Assembly (NCBI GenBank): GCA_965208395.1
Contig: CBDBON010000003.1
Span: 1,054,001 to 1,118,000 of the forward strand
Length of the DNA: 64,000 bases
Reading direction: 5' to 3'
Source: CBDBON01 sp965208395
Lineage (GTDB): Bacteria; Chloroflexota; Dehalococcoidia; Lucifugimonadales; CBDBON01
Positions 25,759 through 33,999 of this stretch are shown in pieces. The position numbers and the translations under genes are program-made. How positions within the stretch are numbered: position 1 is the first letter of the stretch; every line of letters starts with the position of its first letter. A model generated the notes under the pieces. That model was given only the letters and a program-made list of their open reading frames with translations, did not search any database and was not told where the DNA came from.

Positions 25759-26771
25759 GGCCTCACCACCATCTGGACCTCGGTGGTAGGTTCCATAAGC
25801 GCCTCGAACGCCTCCTGAATGCCCTCCAGCGGGATGAATCCCTCCTCGGACAGGAGCGGCGCCACGTCTATCTTGCCCCTCTCCAGCAGGTCGAGCGAGA
25901 TGAGCCAGTCGTCATGCCGTGAGCCAAAGCTCGTTCGAAAGTCCACCTCTCTCGACATCCATTCGGCCGGCAGGACCGGCATCGGCTCCCAGGGAACGGC
26001 CACCAGCACGACCTGCCCCCCGCGCGGCACCAGGTTGAATGCCTGGTCCAGAGTAGACCCAAGCCCGGCGCAATCGAACACCACCTTCGGACCAAGACCG
26101 TCCGTGAGAGCGACCACCTCAGACTCGACATCCTGGGAGAATGGGTCGACGACGGCATCCGCTCCAAGGGCGCGCGCCGATGCTGCGCGGGCGGGCGCCG
26201 GCTCGGAGACTATGACCGCGCCCGCGCCCGCAGCCTTGGCTGCCTGGAGGCAGAACAGGCCGATGGGGCCCGCGCCGAGCACCGCCACCGGGTCGCCCAG
26301 CTTGAGCTGAGAGAGACGGACGGCGTGAACGGCGACCGAGCAGGGCTCGCACAGCGAGGCCATCTCATCCGTGACGCCGTCGGGAATGAGCAGTGGCTCC
26401 CACTCCTCCAGGCGTGTGTACTCGGCATAGCCTCTCACTCTAGTCTCGGCGGCGGCGAGCTCCCGGTAGTTGGCCCTGGGAGCCGAGTGAGTGGGCGGCT
26501 CGCGGCCGGGAGGCGCTGCGCCTCCTCCTCCCACCACCCGGTCACCAACCTTCCACCTGGTGACGGACGAGCCAACGGCGGCTATGGTGCCGCAGTACTC
26601 GTGTCCCATTACCGTCCCGGGCGGAGCGACGTCGTACATGAAGCAGTGAACGTCCGTGCCGCAGATGGCGCAGTACTTGATCCGTAGGACCACCTGGTTC
26701 GGACCTGGTGTCGGAGTCGCTATCTCCTCGATCTCGAAGCGCCTGTTGCCCCTGTAGACCGCGGCCTTCAT
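25755..26771 (-). CDS. Zinc-dependent alcohol dehydrogenase, MDR family
   Basis: 338 residues. Catalytic zinc ligands are present: Cys in CAICGTD, His-Glu in GHEYCG, and the later CEPC. The GxGPIG nucleotide motif is VLGAGPIGLFCLQAAK. The structural-zinc lobe is unusual: where most family members have four Cys it reads GGGGAAPPGREPPTHSAPRANYREL with none, so only one Zn is expected. Substrate unknown (sorbitol, threonine or other secondary alcohols are typical). Gene is isolated on its strand, upstream of a terminator hairpin. Confidence 0.85.
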   Translation of the reverse strand: MKAAVYRGNRRFEIEEIATPTPGPNQVVLRIKYCAICGTDVHCFMYDVAPPGTVMGHEYCGTIAAVGSSVTRWKVGDRVVGGGGAAPPGREPPTHSAPRANYRELAAAETRVRGYAEYTRLEEWEPLLIPDGVTDEMASLCEPCSVAVHAVRLSQLKLGDPVAVLGAGPIGLFCLQAAKAAGAGAVIVSEPAPARAASARALGADAVVDPFSQDVESEVVALTDGLGPKVVFDCAGLGSTLDQAFNLVPRGGQVVLVAVPWEPMPVLPAEWMSREVDFRTSFGSRHDDWLISLDLLERGKIDVAPLLSEEGFIPLEGIQEAFEALMEPTTEVQMVVRP

Positions 26772-26804
26772 GACAAGGACCTCCCGTCGCCGTTCACTTA
26801 AGCG

Positions 26805-26837
26805 CAGGGGGCAGGCCCGTAAACGGTCTGCCCCCTG
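26805..26837. terminator. Strong hairpin after the acpP operon
   Basis: Perfect 10-bp GC-rich stem (CAGGGGGCAG at 26805-26814 and its complement at 26828-26837) with a 13-base loop, 28 bases beyond the acpP stop and 34 bases before the upstream end of the dehydrogenase gene. It probably closes the DUF177-rpmF-fabD-nusB-acpP operon. No U-tract is evident. Confidence 0.7.
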
Positions 26838-26864
26838 TGAACCTGCACACTGAAGGCGCGGCGG

Positions 26865-27140
26865 CTATTCGTCCGCGACGCCCTGTTGTTTCAGGTAGTC
26901 GATGGCAAGCTGGACGGTCGTGATCTCCTCGGCGTCCTCGTCCGATATCTCGAGGGGGCTGTCGTCGGTGCTGAACTCCTCCTCGAACGCCATGATAAGC
27001 TCCACGAGGTCGAGGGAGTCGGCGTTCAGATCGTCGGTGAATGACGCCTCAGGAACGACCTCCTCCTTCTCCACTCCAAGCTTATCGGCCACGATGTCCT
27101 GCACTCGCTCGATAACTGTCGCCACTGTTTCCACCTCCAA
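26865..27140 (-). CDS. acpP: Acyl carrier protein
   Basis: 91 residues. The phosphopantetheine attachment Ser42 is in DLNADSLDLVELIMAFEEEF, the canonical ACP segment. It carries growing chains during fatty-acid synthesis and has an acidic profile. It lies 10 bases past the nusB gene end and closes the operon that also contains fabD. Confidence 0.95.
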   Translation of the reverse strand: MEVETVATVIERVQDIVADKLGVEKEEVVPEASFTDDLNADSLDLVELIMAFEEEFSTDDSPLEISDEDAEEITTVQLAIDYLKQQGVADE

Positions 27141-27150
27141 CTGGACAGGA

Positions 27151-27633
27151 TTATTGCCTCGTCCTCGCTCCCATTACAGAGCCCAGTACGCCGTTTACGA
27201 ACCTTGGGGAACTGTCCGAGCCAAAGACTTTAGCCAGCTCGACCGCTTCGTTGATAGCCACCTTGGGAGGTGTCTCCCCACCCGGCATTATCTCGAATAT
27301 GGCGATCCTGAGGATATTCCTGTCGACCACCGCCATCTGATCTATGGGCCAGTTTGGAGCGAACGCAGCGATTATCTTATCTATTTCTTCACGATTTTCA
27401 AAGACTCCCGCAACCAGCTCTTCGGCGAAATCCGCCGCATCGGGCGTCATCGAGTCCTCGCGGGCGCGCCGTTCCAGTACGCCTGATCTGTCGTGCCAGA
27501 CGAGATCCGTCTCGTACAGCACCTGGAGAGCCACGATGCGGGCGTGGCGCCGGGCGTTGGGAAGTCGCCGGCCTGCTGCGACAGTGGTCTGGGGAGCGAC
27601 CGGGGGCGTCATCGAAGAGCTAACTTCTGCCAA
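27151..27633 (-). CDS. nusB: Transcription antitermination protein NusB
   Basis: 160 residues. The conserved helical core is visible: ARRHARIVALQVLYETDL, FAEELVAGVFENREEID, MAVVDRNILRIAIFEIM and the C-terminal KVAINEAVELAKVFGSDSSPRFVNGVLG. NusB binds boxA RNA with S10/NusE in rRNA antitermination. The first ~28 residues are low-complexity and may not be translated. It overlaps fabD and sits between fabD and acpP, an unusual place for it. Confidence 0.95.
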   Translation of the reverse strand: MAEVSSSMTPPVAPQTTVAAGRRLPNARRHARIVALQVLYETDLVWHDRSGVLERRAREDSMTPDAADFAEELVAGVFENREEIDKIIAAFAPNWPIDQMAVVDRNILRIAIFEIMPGGETPPKVAINEAVELAKVFGSDSSPRFVNGVLGSVMGARTRQ

Positions 27634-28576
27634 GCTCCAGTATAGAGTCGATGTCTCGCACGCTAGCGACCTTGGCGGCCCTGTTGATCCGCTTCACCAT
27701 GCCGCTCAGGGCCTTGCCCGGCCCCACCTCGATGAAGTTTGACACGCCGGTGCCTACCATGTAGTCGATCGACCTCTTCCACTGAACACAGCCGCAGATC
27801 TGGGCCACCAGCTCCCGTTTGACGCTCTCGGCGTTTGTGAGCGGCTCTCCCGTGCAGTTGGCTATGATGGGCACATGGGGATCGTTGAAGGGCACGCTGT
27901 TGACCGCCTCGATGAGACCGGTCCGCGCCGGCTCCATCAGCCCTGAGTGAAACGCGCCGCCCACCTTGAGGGGAATGACCTTCTTCGCCCCCCTGGCCGA
28001 CGCCAAGTCGAGCGCCCTTGCCACCGCTATCCGCTCGCCGCTGATGACGATCTGCTCAGCGGTGTTGATGTTCGAGACGTAGGTGGCCGTCTCGCGGGCG
28101 ATCTCCTCCATCGTCATCTCGTCCAGCCCCAGCACGGCGGCCATCGTGCCCGGGTTGCGGTCGCACGCCTCCTGCATCAGCTCGCTTCGGGCGCGCACCA
28201 GCCTGGCCGTACCCGCGACGTCCAGCACGCCCGATACCGCCAACGCAGTGTACTCTCCCAGGCTGTGTCCGGCCATCAGTACCGGACGTGGGGTCGCTTC
28301 GGAGCCAAGCTGCTCCTCTATCGAGAGCGCGCAAGCAAGGCTCACAGCCATGATGGCCGGCTGGGCGTTGACCGTCTCTCGAAGCTCCTTCTCCGGGCCC
28401 TCGAACAGGATGCGGGTGAGTGGTCTGTCGAGCGCCGCGTCCACCTGATCGAATACCGACCGCGCCGCGGGCGAACGCTCGTAGAGCTCCCGTCCCATCC
28501 CGACTGCCTGGGCGCCCTGGCCTGGAAACAGGTAGGCAACCTGGTTGCGGGACCTGGGTTTGACGTTAAGGGTCAT
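27620..28576 (-). CDS. fabD: Malonyl-CoA:ACP transacylase
   Basis: 318 residues. Catalytic Ser105 in GHSLGEYTAL, Gln in LFPGQGAQAVGMG, Arg in the DVAGTARLVRARSELMQEA segment, and His in GGAFHSGLMEP. It loads malonyl onto ACP for fatty-acid elongation; the acpP gene follows in the same operon. It overlaps nusB by 14 bases. Confidence 0.96.
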   Translation of the reverse strand: MTLNVKPRSRNQVAYLFPGQGAQAVGMGRELYERSPAARSVFDQVDAALDRPLTRILFEGPEKELRETVNAQPAIMAVSLACALSIEEQLGSEATPRPVLMAGHSLGEYTALAVSGVLDVAGTARLVRARSELMQEACDRNPGTMAAVLGLDEMTMEEIARETATYVSNINTAEQIVISGERIAVARALDLASARGAKKVIPLKVGGAFHSGLMEPARTGLIEAVNSVPFNDPHVPIIANCTGEPLTNAESVKRELVAQICGCVQWKRSIDYMVGTGVSNFIEVGPGKALSGMVKRINRAAKVASVRDIDSILELGRS

Positions 28577-28629
28577 AACACACTCCTGAAGGCCGCGCGA
28601 AGGCGATGGCCGACGTTTTCACCGCCAGC

Positions 28630-28818
28630 CTATCCGCCGGTCTCTGTCGCGACTACCTCCACACCGTTGTAGTACCCGCATGTGGGGCACACGCGGTGGG
28701 ACATCATGGGACTGGGGCACTTTGGACAGTCCACGATGGTGGGCCGGCGGAGCGCGTGGTGCGCCGCCCGGTCGCCCTGCCGCTTCTTCGAGTGTTTCTT
28801 CTTTGGAAGGGGTGGCAT
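28630..28818 (-). CDS. rpmF: 50S ribosomal protein L32
   Basis: 62 residues, basic N-terminus PPLPKKKHSKKRQGDRAAHHAL then a four-Cys zinc ribbon (CPKC, CPTC) ending GYYNGVEVV. Standard position between the DUF177 gene and the fatty-acid genes. Part of the large ribosomal subunit. Confidence 0.97.
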   Translation of the reverse strand: MPPLPKKKHSKKRQGDRAAHHALRRPTIVDCPKCPSPMMSHRVCPTCGYYNGVEVVATETGG

Positions 28819-28827
28819 CGTTACCTC

Positions 28828-29361
28828 TTACCGTTGCTCCTCGACCGCCCCCAGCGTCAGCATCGCCAGCGCGGCCCACCGCTCGTCGATGGGACTGGTC
28901 TCGCATTCGCATGAGGATTCGTTCAGGTCTACCCCACAGTGGAGGCACATCCCCGCGCACTCGTTACGGCATATAGGCTTCATCGGCATGTTCATTGCGG
29001 CGTACTGGATGGCGGGCTCGGTTAGGTCCAGCACCTGGTCCAGACCTACGTGGAAGTACTGGTCGTCCTCTCGGCGGCTCGTCCGTGTCCCGGTAAACGG
29101 GTCTATCGAAAGCAGGAACTCCTCTTCGATGGCCATGTGCAGCGGCTGCACGTACTCTGCGAGACAGCGGCCGCATGTCGAGTCCGTGTGCGTATCGAGA
29201 CTGGCGCTGACCCAGATCCCCGTATCCGTGCGCAGCAGACGAACCGTTCCGGAGACCCGTCTCGGACCACTACCGTCCAGAAGGTCGCACTTCTCGTCGA
29301 CCCCATAGGCACGGGTCGACCCGCTGATCTCTCGTGTTAGCCCCGATACGTTAATGTACAT
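28828..29361 (-). CDS. DUF177 family protein (YceD-like)
   Basis: 177 residues. The DUF177 signature is seen: TCGRCLAEYVQPL, then in the last third a second cluster KPICRNECAGMCLHCGVDLNESSCECE with several Cys, and DERWAALAMLTLG. YceD proteins are coupled to 23S rRNA production and to rpmF. First gene of the operon, with a clear promoter 50 bases upstream. Confidence 0.9.
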   Translation of the reverse strand: MYINVSGLTREISGSTRAYGVDEKCDLLDGSGPRRVSGTVRLLRTDTGIWVSASLDTHTDSTCGRCLAEYVQPLHMAIEEEFLLSIDPFTGTRTSRREDDQYFHVGLDQVLDLTEPAIQYAAMNMPMKPICRNECAGMCLHCGVDLNESSCECETSPIDERWAALAMLTLGAVEEQR

Positions 29362-29410
29362 CTTTGCGCCGCCACCGCTGATGGCCCACGGTCACGGAGA
29401 CACGACGGCC

Positions 29411-29439
29411 ATTCTAGGACGGATGCAACTTTGTGTCAA
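29411..29439 (-). promoter_or_regulatory. Promoter of the DUF177-rpmF-fabD-nusB-acpP operon
   Basis: Minus strand TTGACA (29439-29434), 17-bp spacer, TAGAAT (29416-29411). The start codon is at 29361, about 50 bases downstream. Confidence 0.72.
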
Positions 29440-29498
29440 GTTTCACATAGTTACCTCCTCACGCCTGGGCTCCTTGCGGGGAGTCTGGTGGACGATCC

Positions 29499-30452
29499 TC
29501 AGAAGCCCTCCCTCTTGTCGCACACGTACAGGAAGGGTTGGTTTGACAGAAAGCGTCTCAGGTTCTCCTTGAATATCTCCCGGCGGCCCTCCCACATCTC
29601 AGAAGTCAGGGCCGATACGTGCGGTGAGATGACGACGTTGGGCAGGTCCCAGAAAGGGCTCTCCTCGGGCAGCGGCTCCCGGTCGAAAACGTCCAGGGCC
29701 GCTCCCGCGATCCGGCCGGAACGCAGAGCGTCCAGCAGGGCCGCCTCGTCGACCACACCGCCTCGTGAGATCACCACGATGCGCGCCCCGGCCTTTAGCA
29801 AACCGAGGCGCCGCCGGTCCAGCATGCCGCGGCTCTGCAGCGTCAGCGGCACCGCGACGACGAACCAGTCCGACATCGAGAGCAGGTCGTCGAGCCGTTC
29901 GAGACCCCACACCTCTCTGACCCCCGGTGGAGCGTGGCCGGGATTGATGTCGACCGCGTAGACCTCCATGTCGAACGCGTGGGCCCGGCGCGCGACCGCC
30001 GCACCGATGTCGCCCACGGCCAGTATGCCCATAGTACTGCCGCCGAGCTCGACCATCCGTCCGTTGTACTTGGCCATGTCCCACACGTGCCGTCGCTGAT
30101 CTTCCCACAGCTCCCTGCCGTGGTGAGCGAGCGAGACGATCATCCCCATCGCATGGTCGGCCATGGGCGCCGCGTGCGGCCCGCGCATGTTCGTCAGAAC
30201 CACGTCGCTGTCGGCCAGCTCCGGGACGGCCCCTATCTCATCGATGCCGGTGCCTACCCATTGCAGCCAGCGGAGCCTCTCCGCGGCCAGGAAGACGCGG
30301 CGGGAGGGACGTCCGATGAAGACGTCGGCGTCGACGATCTCCCCCCTCTGCGCCTCCTCGCTCTCGGCGGTAACGAACTCCACCTCCGGGAAGCTCGACC
30401 TGAGCTCCTCCAGGTACCGGTCCGTTGCCATCGCGGCGACCACGATCTTCAT
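29499..30452 (-). CDS. D-2-hydroxyacid dehydrogenase (NAD-dependent)
   Basis: 317 residues. Cofactor motif AVGDIGAAVARRAHAF with VYAVDINPGH after it; the Arg in ISRGGVVDEAAL and the His in VVISPHVSALTSEM are the substrate Arg and the catalytic His of the 2-hydroxyacid dehydrogenase family. It reduces 2-oxoacids or oxidises D-2-hydroxyacids; specificity unknown. It diverges from the FAD oxidoreductase gene and may act on the 2-oxoacids handled by the TPP enzymes in the region. Confidence 0.88.
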   Translation of the reverse strand: MKIVVAAMATDRYLEELRSSFPEVEFVTAESEEAQRGEIVDADVFIGRPSRRVFLAAERLRWLQWVGTGIDEIGAVPELADSDVVLTNMRGPHAAPMADHAMGMIVSLAHHGRELWEDQRRHVWDMAKYNGRMVELGGSTMGILAVGDIGAAVARRAHAFDMEVYAVDINPGHAPPGVREVWGLERLDDLLSMSDWFVVAVPLTLQSRGMLDRRRLGLLKAGARIVVISRGGVVDEAALLDALRSGRIAGAALDVFDREPLPEESPFWDLPNVVISPHVSALTSEMWEGRREIFKENLRRFLSNQPFLYVCDKREGF

Positions 30453-30544
30453 ACCGACTCCTCCGGCGGGAGTGTAACGCCCTCCGGCAAAGTCGGCAAG
30501 CGCAACGGTTCAGGCGGCTGTTCAGATTCCTTGAGATGCAGTCC

Positions 30545-30583
30545 GTTCGCCCTTCGACAGGCTCAGGGCTTGACGGGCCGAAC
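30545..30583. repeat. REP-like hairpin element
   Basis: Imperfect palindrome: outer arms GTTCG (30545-30549) and CGAAC (30579-30583), inner arms GCCCT (30549-30553) and AGGGC (30565-30569) around TCGACAGGCTC. The TCGACAGGCTCAGGG core is found dispersed in many bacterial genomes, so this is probably a REP-type extragenic element. It overlaps the -35 of the next gene. Confidence 0.45.
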
Positions 30584-30597
30584 AACCGTGCTATGAT
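30570..30597 (+). promoter_or_regulatory. Promoter of the FAD oxidoreductase gene
   Basis: TTGACG (30570-30575), 16-bp spacer, TATGAT (30592-30597). The gene start at 30678 leaves an ~74-base leader. The leader contains a phased GACAC/GCACAC run (30641-30667). Confidence 0.5.
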
Positions 30598-30677
30598 CAT
30601 ATCGTCGCCCTTGGATGAACGGTTTGACAGCAGAAGATGCGACACATTTGGCACACTTTGACACACATAATATATAG

Positions 30678-32201
30678 ATGAGCATCCAAGGCAGTCCCGT
30701 ACCCGCCTCACGGAGGAGAGTCGACGTTGTAGTGGTCGGGGCCGGCAACGCGGGGCTGTCCGCCGCGCTCGCCGCCCGTGAGTCCGGGGCGTCCGTGACG
30801 GTCGCAGAGAGTGCGCCCGTCCATCTGCGCGGAGGCAACTCATACTTCACCGGCGGCCTCTTCCGGTTCGCATACCGGGACGACGGCGAGGTGCTCTCCG
30901 TGGTGCCGGGCATCTCCGACGAGGAGCGCCGATCCATTGACCTCGGCAGCTACCCGCAGAGCGAATACTACGCCGACGTCATGCGCGTAACGAGCGGGCT
31001 GTCCGATCCCGAGCTGGTCCAGACCCTGGTGTCCCAGTCCTACCCCTCCATGCGCTGGATGAGCCGGATAGGCATAGGATGGGTGCTGGCCTACGGACGC
31101 CAGGCGTTCGAGCGCGACGGCGTCTTCCGGTTCTGGGGCGGCCTCATCGTGGAGGCTGTCGGAGGCGGGAAGGGCTTATCCGACAGGCAGTTCGATCTGG
31201 CGGAGCGTGCCGGCATCGACATCCTGTACGAGACCAGAGCGACGGCGCTCTGTACCGATCGGATGGGCCGCGTGACCGGCCTGCAGGTCCGTGGCCCCGA
31301 AGGCTACTCCGAGATCCGCGCCGGGGCCGTCGTGCTCGCCTGCGGAGGATTCGAGGCAAGCTCGGAGATGCGGGCCCGGTACCTTGGCCCCGGCTGGGAG
31401 CTGGCCAGAGTCAGGGGCACCCGGTTCAACACCGGCGACGGGATACGCATGGCTCTCGACGCGGGGGCTCAGCCCTACGGCCACTGGAGCGGTTGCCACG
31501 CGGTCGCGTGGGACCTCAACGCGCCGCCGTTCGGGGACAGGAACGTCGCCGACCTGTTTCAGAAGCACTCATACCCCTTCGGGCTGATCGTCAATGCTGA
31601 CGGCAGACGCTTCGTAGACGAGGGGGCCGACTTCCGGAACTACACCTACGCCAGGTATGGGCGCGAGATCCTCTCCCAGCCCGGGCGGGTCGCCTTCCAG
31701 CTCTTCGACCAGAGGACGGAGCATCTGCTGCGGGACGAGTACCGCATTCCTCAGGCCACGGTCGTCAGGGCGGACACACTCCACGATCTGGCCGACGGGT
31801 TGGGAGTCGACCGCGACGGACTGGTGCGCACGGTCGAGGAGTTCAACACGGCCGTCCTCCCCGGCTCCTTCGATCCGACGTCGCTGGACGGGAAGAGGAC
31901 CAAGGGGATCGATCCTCCCAAGTCGAACTGGGCCCTGCCGCTCGACAGGCCTCCCTTTCTCGGATATGCCGTGACCTGCGGGATCACCTTTACCTTCGGA
32001 GGAGTGAAGATCGACGGCCAGGCCCGCGTCCTGGACACGAGCGACCTGCCGATACCGGGCCTGTACGCGGCCGGAGAGCTGGTGGGCGGCCTCTTCTACG
32101 AGAACTACCCAGGCGGCGCGGGGCTGATGGCCGGCAGCGTCTTCGGGAGAATGGCCGGAGTCAACGCCGCGAAGGTCTCCCGGGCAGACCTCGGTCCGTA
32201 G
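30678..32201 (+). CDS. FAD-dependent oxidoreductase, FAD_binding_2 family (tricarballylate/fumarate-reductase-like)
   Basis: 507 residues. VVVVGAGNAGLSAALAARE binds FAD; VHLRGGNSYFTGG resembles the TcuA-type segment near the flavin. The C-terminus GVKIDGQARVLDTSDLPIPGLYAAGELVGG with YPGGAGLMAGSVFGRMAG is the typical second FAD motif. It is likely a dehydrogenase or reductase of a carboxylic acid or ketosteroid-like substrate; no haem-binding domain is present. A promoter lies 81 bases upstream of the ATG. The upstream neighbour is a divergent 2-hydroxyacid dehydrogenase and the downstream one a TPP enzyme. Confidence 0.85.
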   Translation: MSIQGSPVPASRRRVDVVVVGAGNAGLSAALAARESGASVTVAESAPVHLRGGNSYFTGGLFRFAYRDDGEVLSVVPGISDEERRSIDLGSYPQSEYYADVMRVTSGLSDPELVQTLVSQSYPSMRWMSRIGIGWVLAYGRQAFERDGVFRFWGGLIVEAVGGGKGLSDRQFDLAERAGIDILYETRATALCTDRMGRVTGLQVRGPEGYSEIRAGAVVLACGGFEASSEMRARYLGPGWELARVRGTRFNTGDGIRMALDAGAQPYGHWSGCHAVAWDLNAPPFGDRNVADLFQKHSYPFGLIVNADGRRFVDEGADFRNYTYARYGREILSQPGRVAFQLFDQRTEHLLRDEYRIPQATVVRADTLHDLADGLGVDRDGLVRTVEEFNTAVLPGSFDPTSLDGKRTKGIDPPKSNWALPLDRPPFLGYAVTCGITFTFGGVKIDGQARVLDTSDLPIPGLYAAGELVGGLFYENYPGGAGLMAGSVFGRMAGVNAAKVSRADLGP

Positions 32202-32266
32202 AAAAGTCACTTTGTCCCAGAATGACACACACAAGTGAATCGGGCTGGCCTTATGAGCCGGGACGA

Positions 32267-32295
32267 TTGACCCTGCATGGGGCAGACCGTATAGT
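32267..32295 (+). promoter_or_regulatory. Promoter of the TPP enzyme gene at 32344
   Basis: TTGACC (32267-32272), 17-bp spacer, TATAGT (32290-32295); start codon 49 bases downstream with GGAGGAAG before it. Confidence 0.72.
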
Positions 32296-32343
32296 ACGCA
32301 TCGTTCGATTCTGGCGCGTCGGTCCGTAACCGGAGGAAGAAAA

Positions 32344-33984
32344 ATGCTGGGCGATAACGTCATTGCGAAGATACTGAAGGCCGAGGGTGTGGACTTCCTC
32401 GCCTGCTTCCCGGCCAACACGCTCATAGATCAGGCCGCCAGGGAGGGCATCCGGCCGATCATATCCCGGCAGGAGAGGGCCGGCGTGAATATCGCCGACG
32501 GCTTCAGCCGGGTGACCAACGGCAGGACGATCGGCGTCTTCGCCATGCAGCACGGCCCGGGGGCCGAGAACGCCTACGGAGGAGTCGCGCAGGCGTTCGC
32601 CGACTCGGTGCCGATACTTCTCCTCCCCGGAGGCCACGCGTCCGACTCCGTTGGCGTGCCGCCTGGATTCGAGTCGGCCCAGCAGTACCAGGGAATCACC
32701 AAGTGGTCCGGGCACGTCAACAAGGTCGAGCGCATACCGGAGATGATGGGAAGGGCCTTCAGCCAGCTCAAGCACGGACGGCTGGGGCCGGTGCTGCTCG
32801 AGATTCCGACCGACGTCGCGACAGCCGAGTTCCCGGACAACGGCTTCGACTACACTCCGGTCCGCCCCTTCCTGTCCGGCGCGAGCGAGGAGGACGTGCG
32901 CGACCTCGTAACAGCGCTGCTGGGAGCATCCTGTCCGATCATCAACGTCGGTCAGGGAGTGCTCTATGCGGAGGCATCCGACGAGCTGGTGGAGCTCTCG
33001 GAGCTTACCAACATCCCGGTGATGACGACGCTGGCCGGCAAGAGCGCCTTCCCCGAAGACCACAGGCTCGCCCTCGGCGCGGGCGCCAACTCGGGCACTC
33101 TCATGTGCAGCCACTTCCTAAAGAAGACCGACTTCGTGCTGGGGATGGGCACCAGCTTTACGAAATCCAACTTCAATGCGCCGATGCCGCCGGGCGTGAC
33201 GCTCGCGCAGTCTACGAACTGCGCCGAGGACATCAACAAGCAGCTCAGGATCGACTACGGCGCGATCGGCGACGCCAAGATCGTGCTTCGGCAGATGATC
33301 GAGGAGGTCAAGCGGCAGACGAGCGAGCACGGGCGAGGGGATGTCAACGGCGTGGTCGACGAGATCGCGGAGGTGAAGGCGGGATGGATGGCCGAGTGGA
33401 GTCACCGGCTGAACTCGGACGAGACTCCGATAAACCCTTACCGCGTGTTCACGGAGCTCGCCAGGACGGTAGACGTGGACAACTCCATAGTCACCCACGA
33501 CTCAGGATACCCCAGGGACCAGATAGTGCCGTTCTGGGCGCCGACCAGGCCTCGCGGATACATGGGTTGGGGCAAGTCGACCCAGCTCGGCTACGGGCTC
33601 GGCCTCGCGATGGGCGCGAAGCTGGCGGCTCCCGACAGGCAGGTCATAAACGTGATGGGCGACGCCGCCTTCGGCATGGCCGGAATGGACGTGGAGACGG
33701 CGGCCCGGGCGGAGATACCTATTCTCACGATCATCCTCAACAACGGCGTGATGACGCACTACTACGACCACTTCCCGTACGCCACCGAGCACTGGCAGAG
33801 CAACCAGCTGTCCGGCGAGTATGCGACGGTCGCGCAGGGCCTGGGCGCCTACGGCGAGAAGGTGGAGTCGCCGGGCGACGTGGCGGCGGCCATACGGCGC
33901 GGCCTGGAGGCCAACCGCGAGGGACGTCCCGCCGTCCTGGAGATGATCACGAAGGAGGAGGAGAACGTCGCCAAGTACTGGTGA
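32344..33984 (+). CDS. TPP-requiring enzyme (acetolactate synthase/benzoylformate decarboxylase-like)
   Basis: 546 residues. N-terminal Pyr domain with activating Glu in SRQERAGVNIADG, middle domain, and C-terminal TPP domain with VMGDAAFGMAGMDV...ILNNG (the usual GDG reads GDA). It looks like a decarboxylase or carboligase of 2-oxoacids rather than a true anabolic acetolactate synthase. Its own promoter and GGAGGAAG ribosome-binding site. An extended-SDR epimerase gene converges on it downstream. Confidence 0.85.
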   Translation: MLGDNVIAKILKAEGVDFLACFPANTLIDQAAREGIRPIISRQERAGVNIADGFSRVTNGRTIGVFAMQHGPGAENAYGGVAQAFADSVPILLLPGGHASDSVGVPPGFESAQQYQGITKWSGHVNKVERIPEMMGRAFSQLKHGRLGPVLLEIPTDVATAEFPDNGFDYTPVRPFLSGASEEDVRDLVTALLGASCPIINVGQGVLYAEASDELVELSELTNIPVMTTLAGKSAFPEDHRLALGAGANSGTLMCSHFLKKTDFVLGMGTSFTKSNFNAPMPPGVTLAQSTNCAEDINKQLRIDYGAIGDAKIVLRQMIEEVKRQTSEHGRGDVNGVVDEIAEVKAGWMAEWSHRLNSDETPINPYRVFTELARTVDVDNSIVTHDSGYPRDQIVPFWAPTRPRGYMGWGKSTQLGYGLGLAMGAKLAAPDRQVINVMGDAAFGMAGMDVETAARAEIPILTIILNNGVMTHYYDHFPYATEHWQSNQLSGEYATVAQGLGAYGEKVESPGDVAAAIRRGLEANREGRPAVLEMITKEEENVAKYW

Positions 33985-33999
33985 CGCTCCCCCGGCTGA

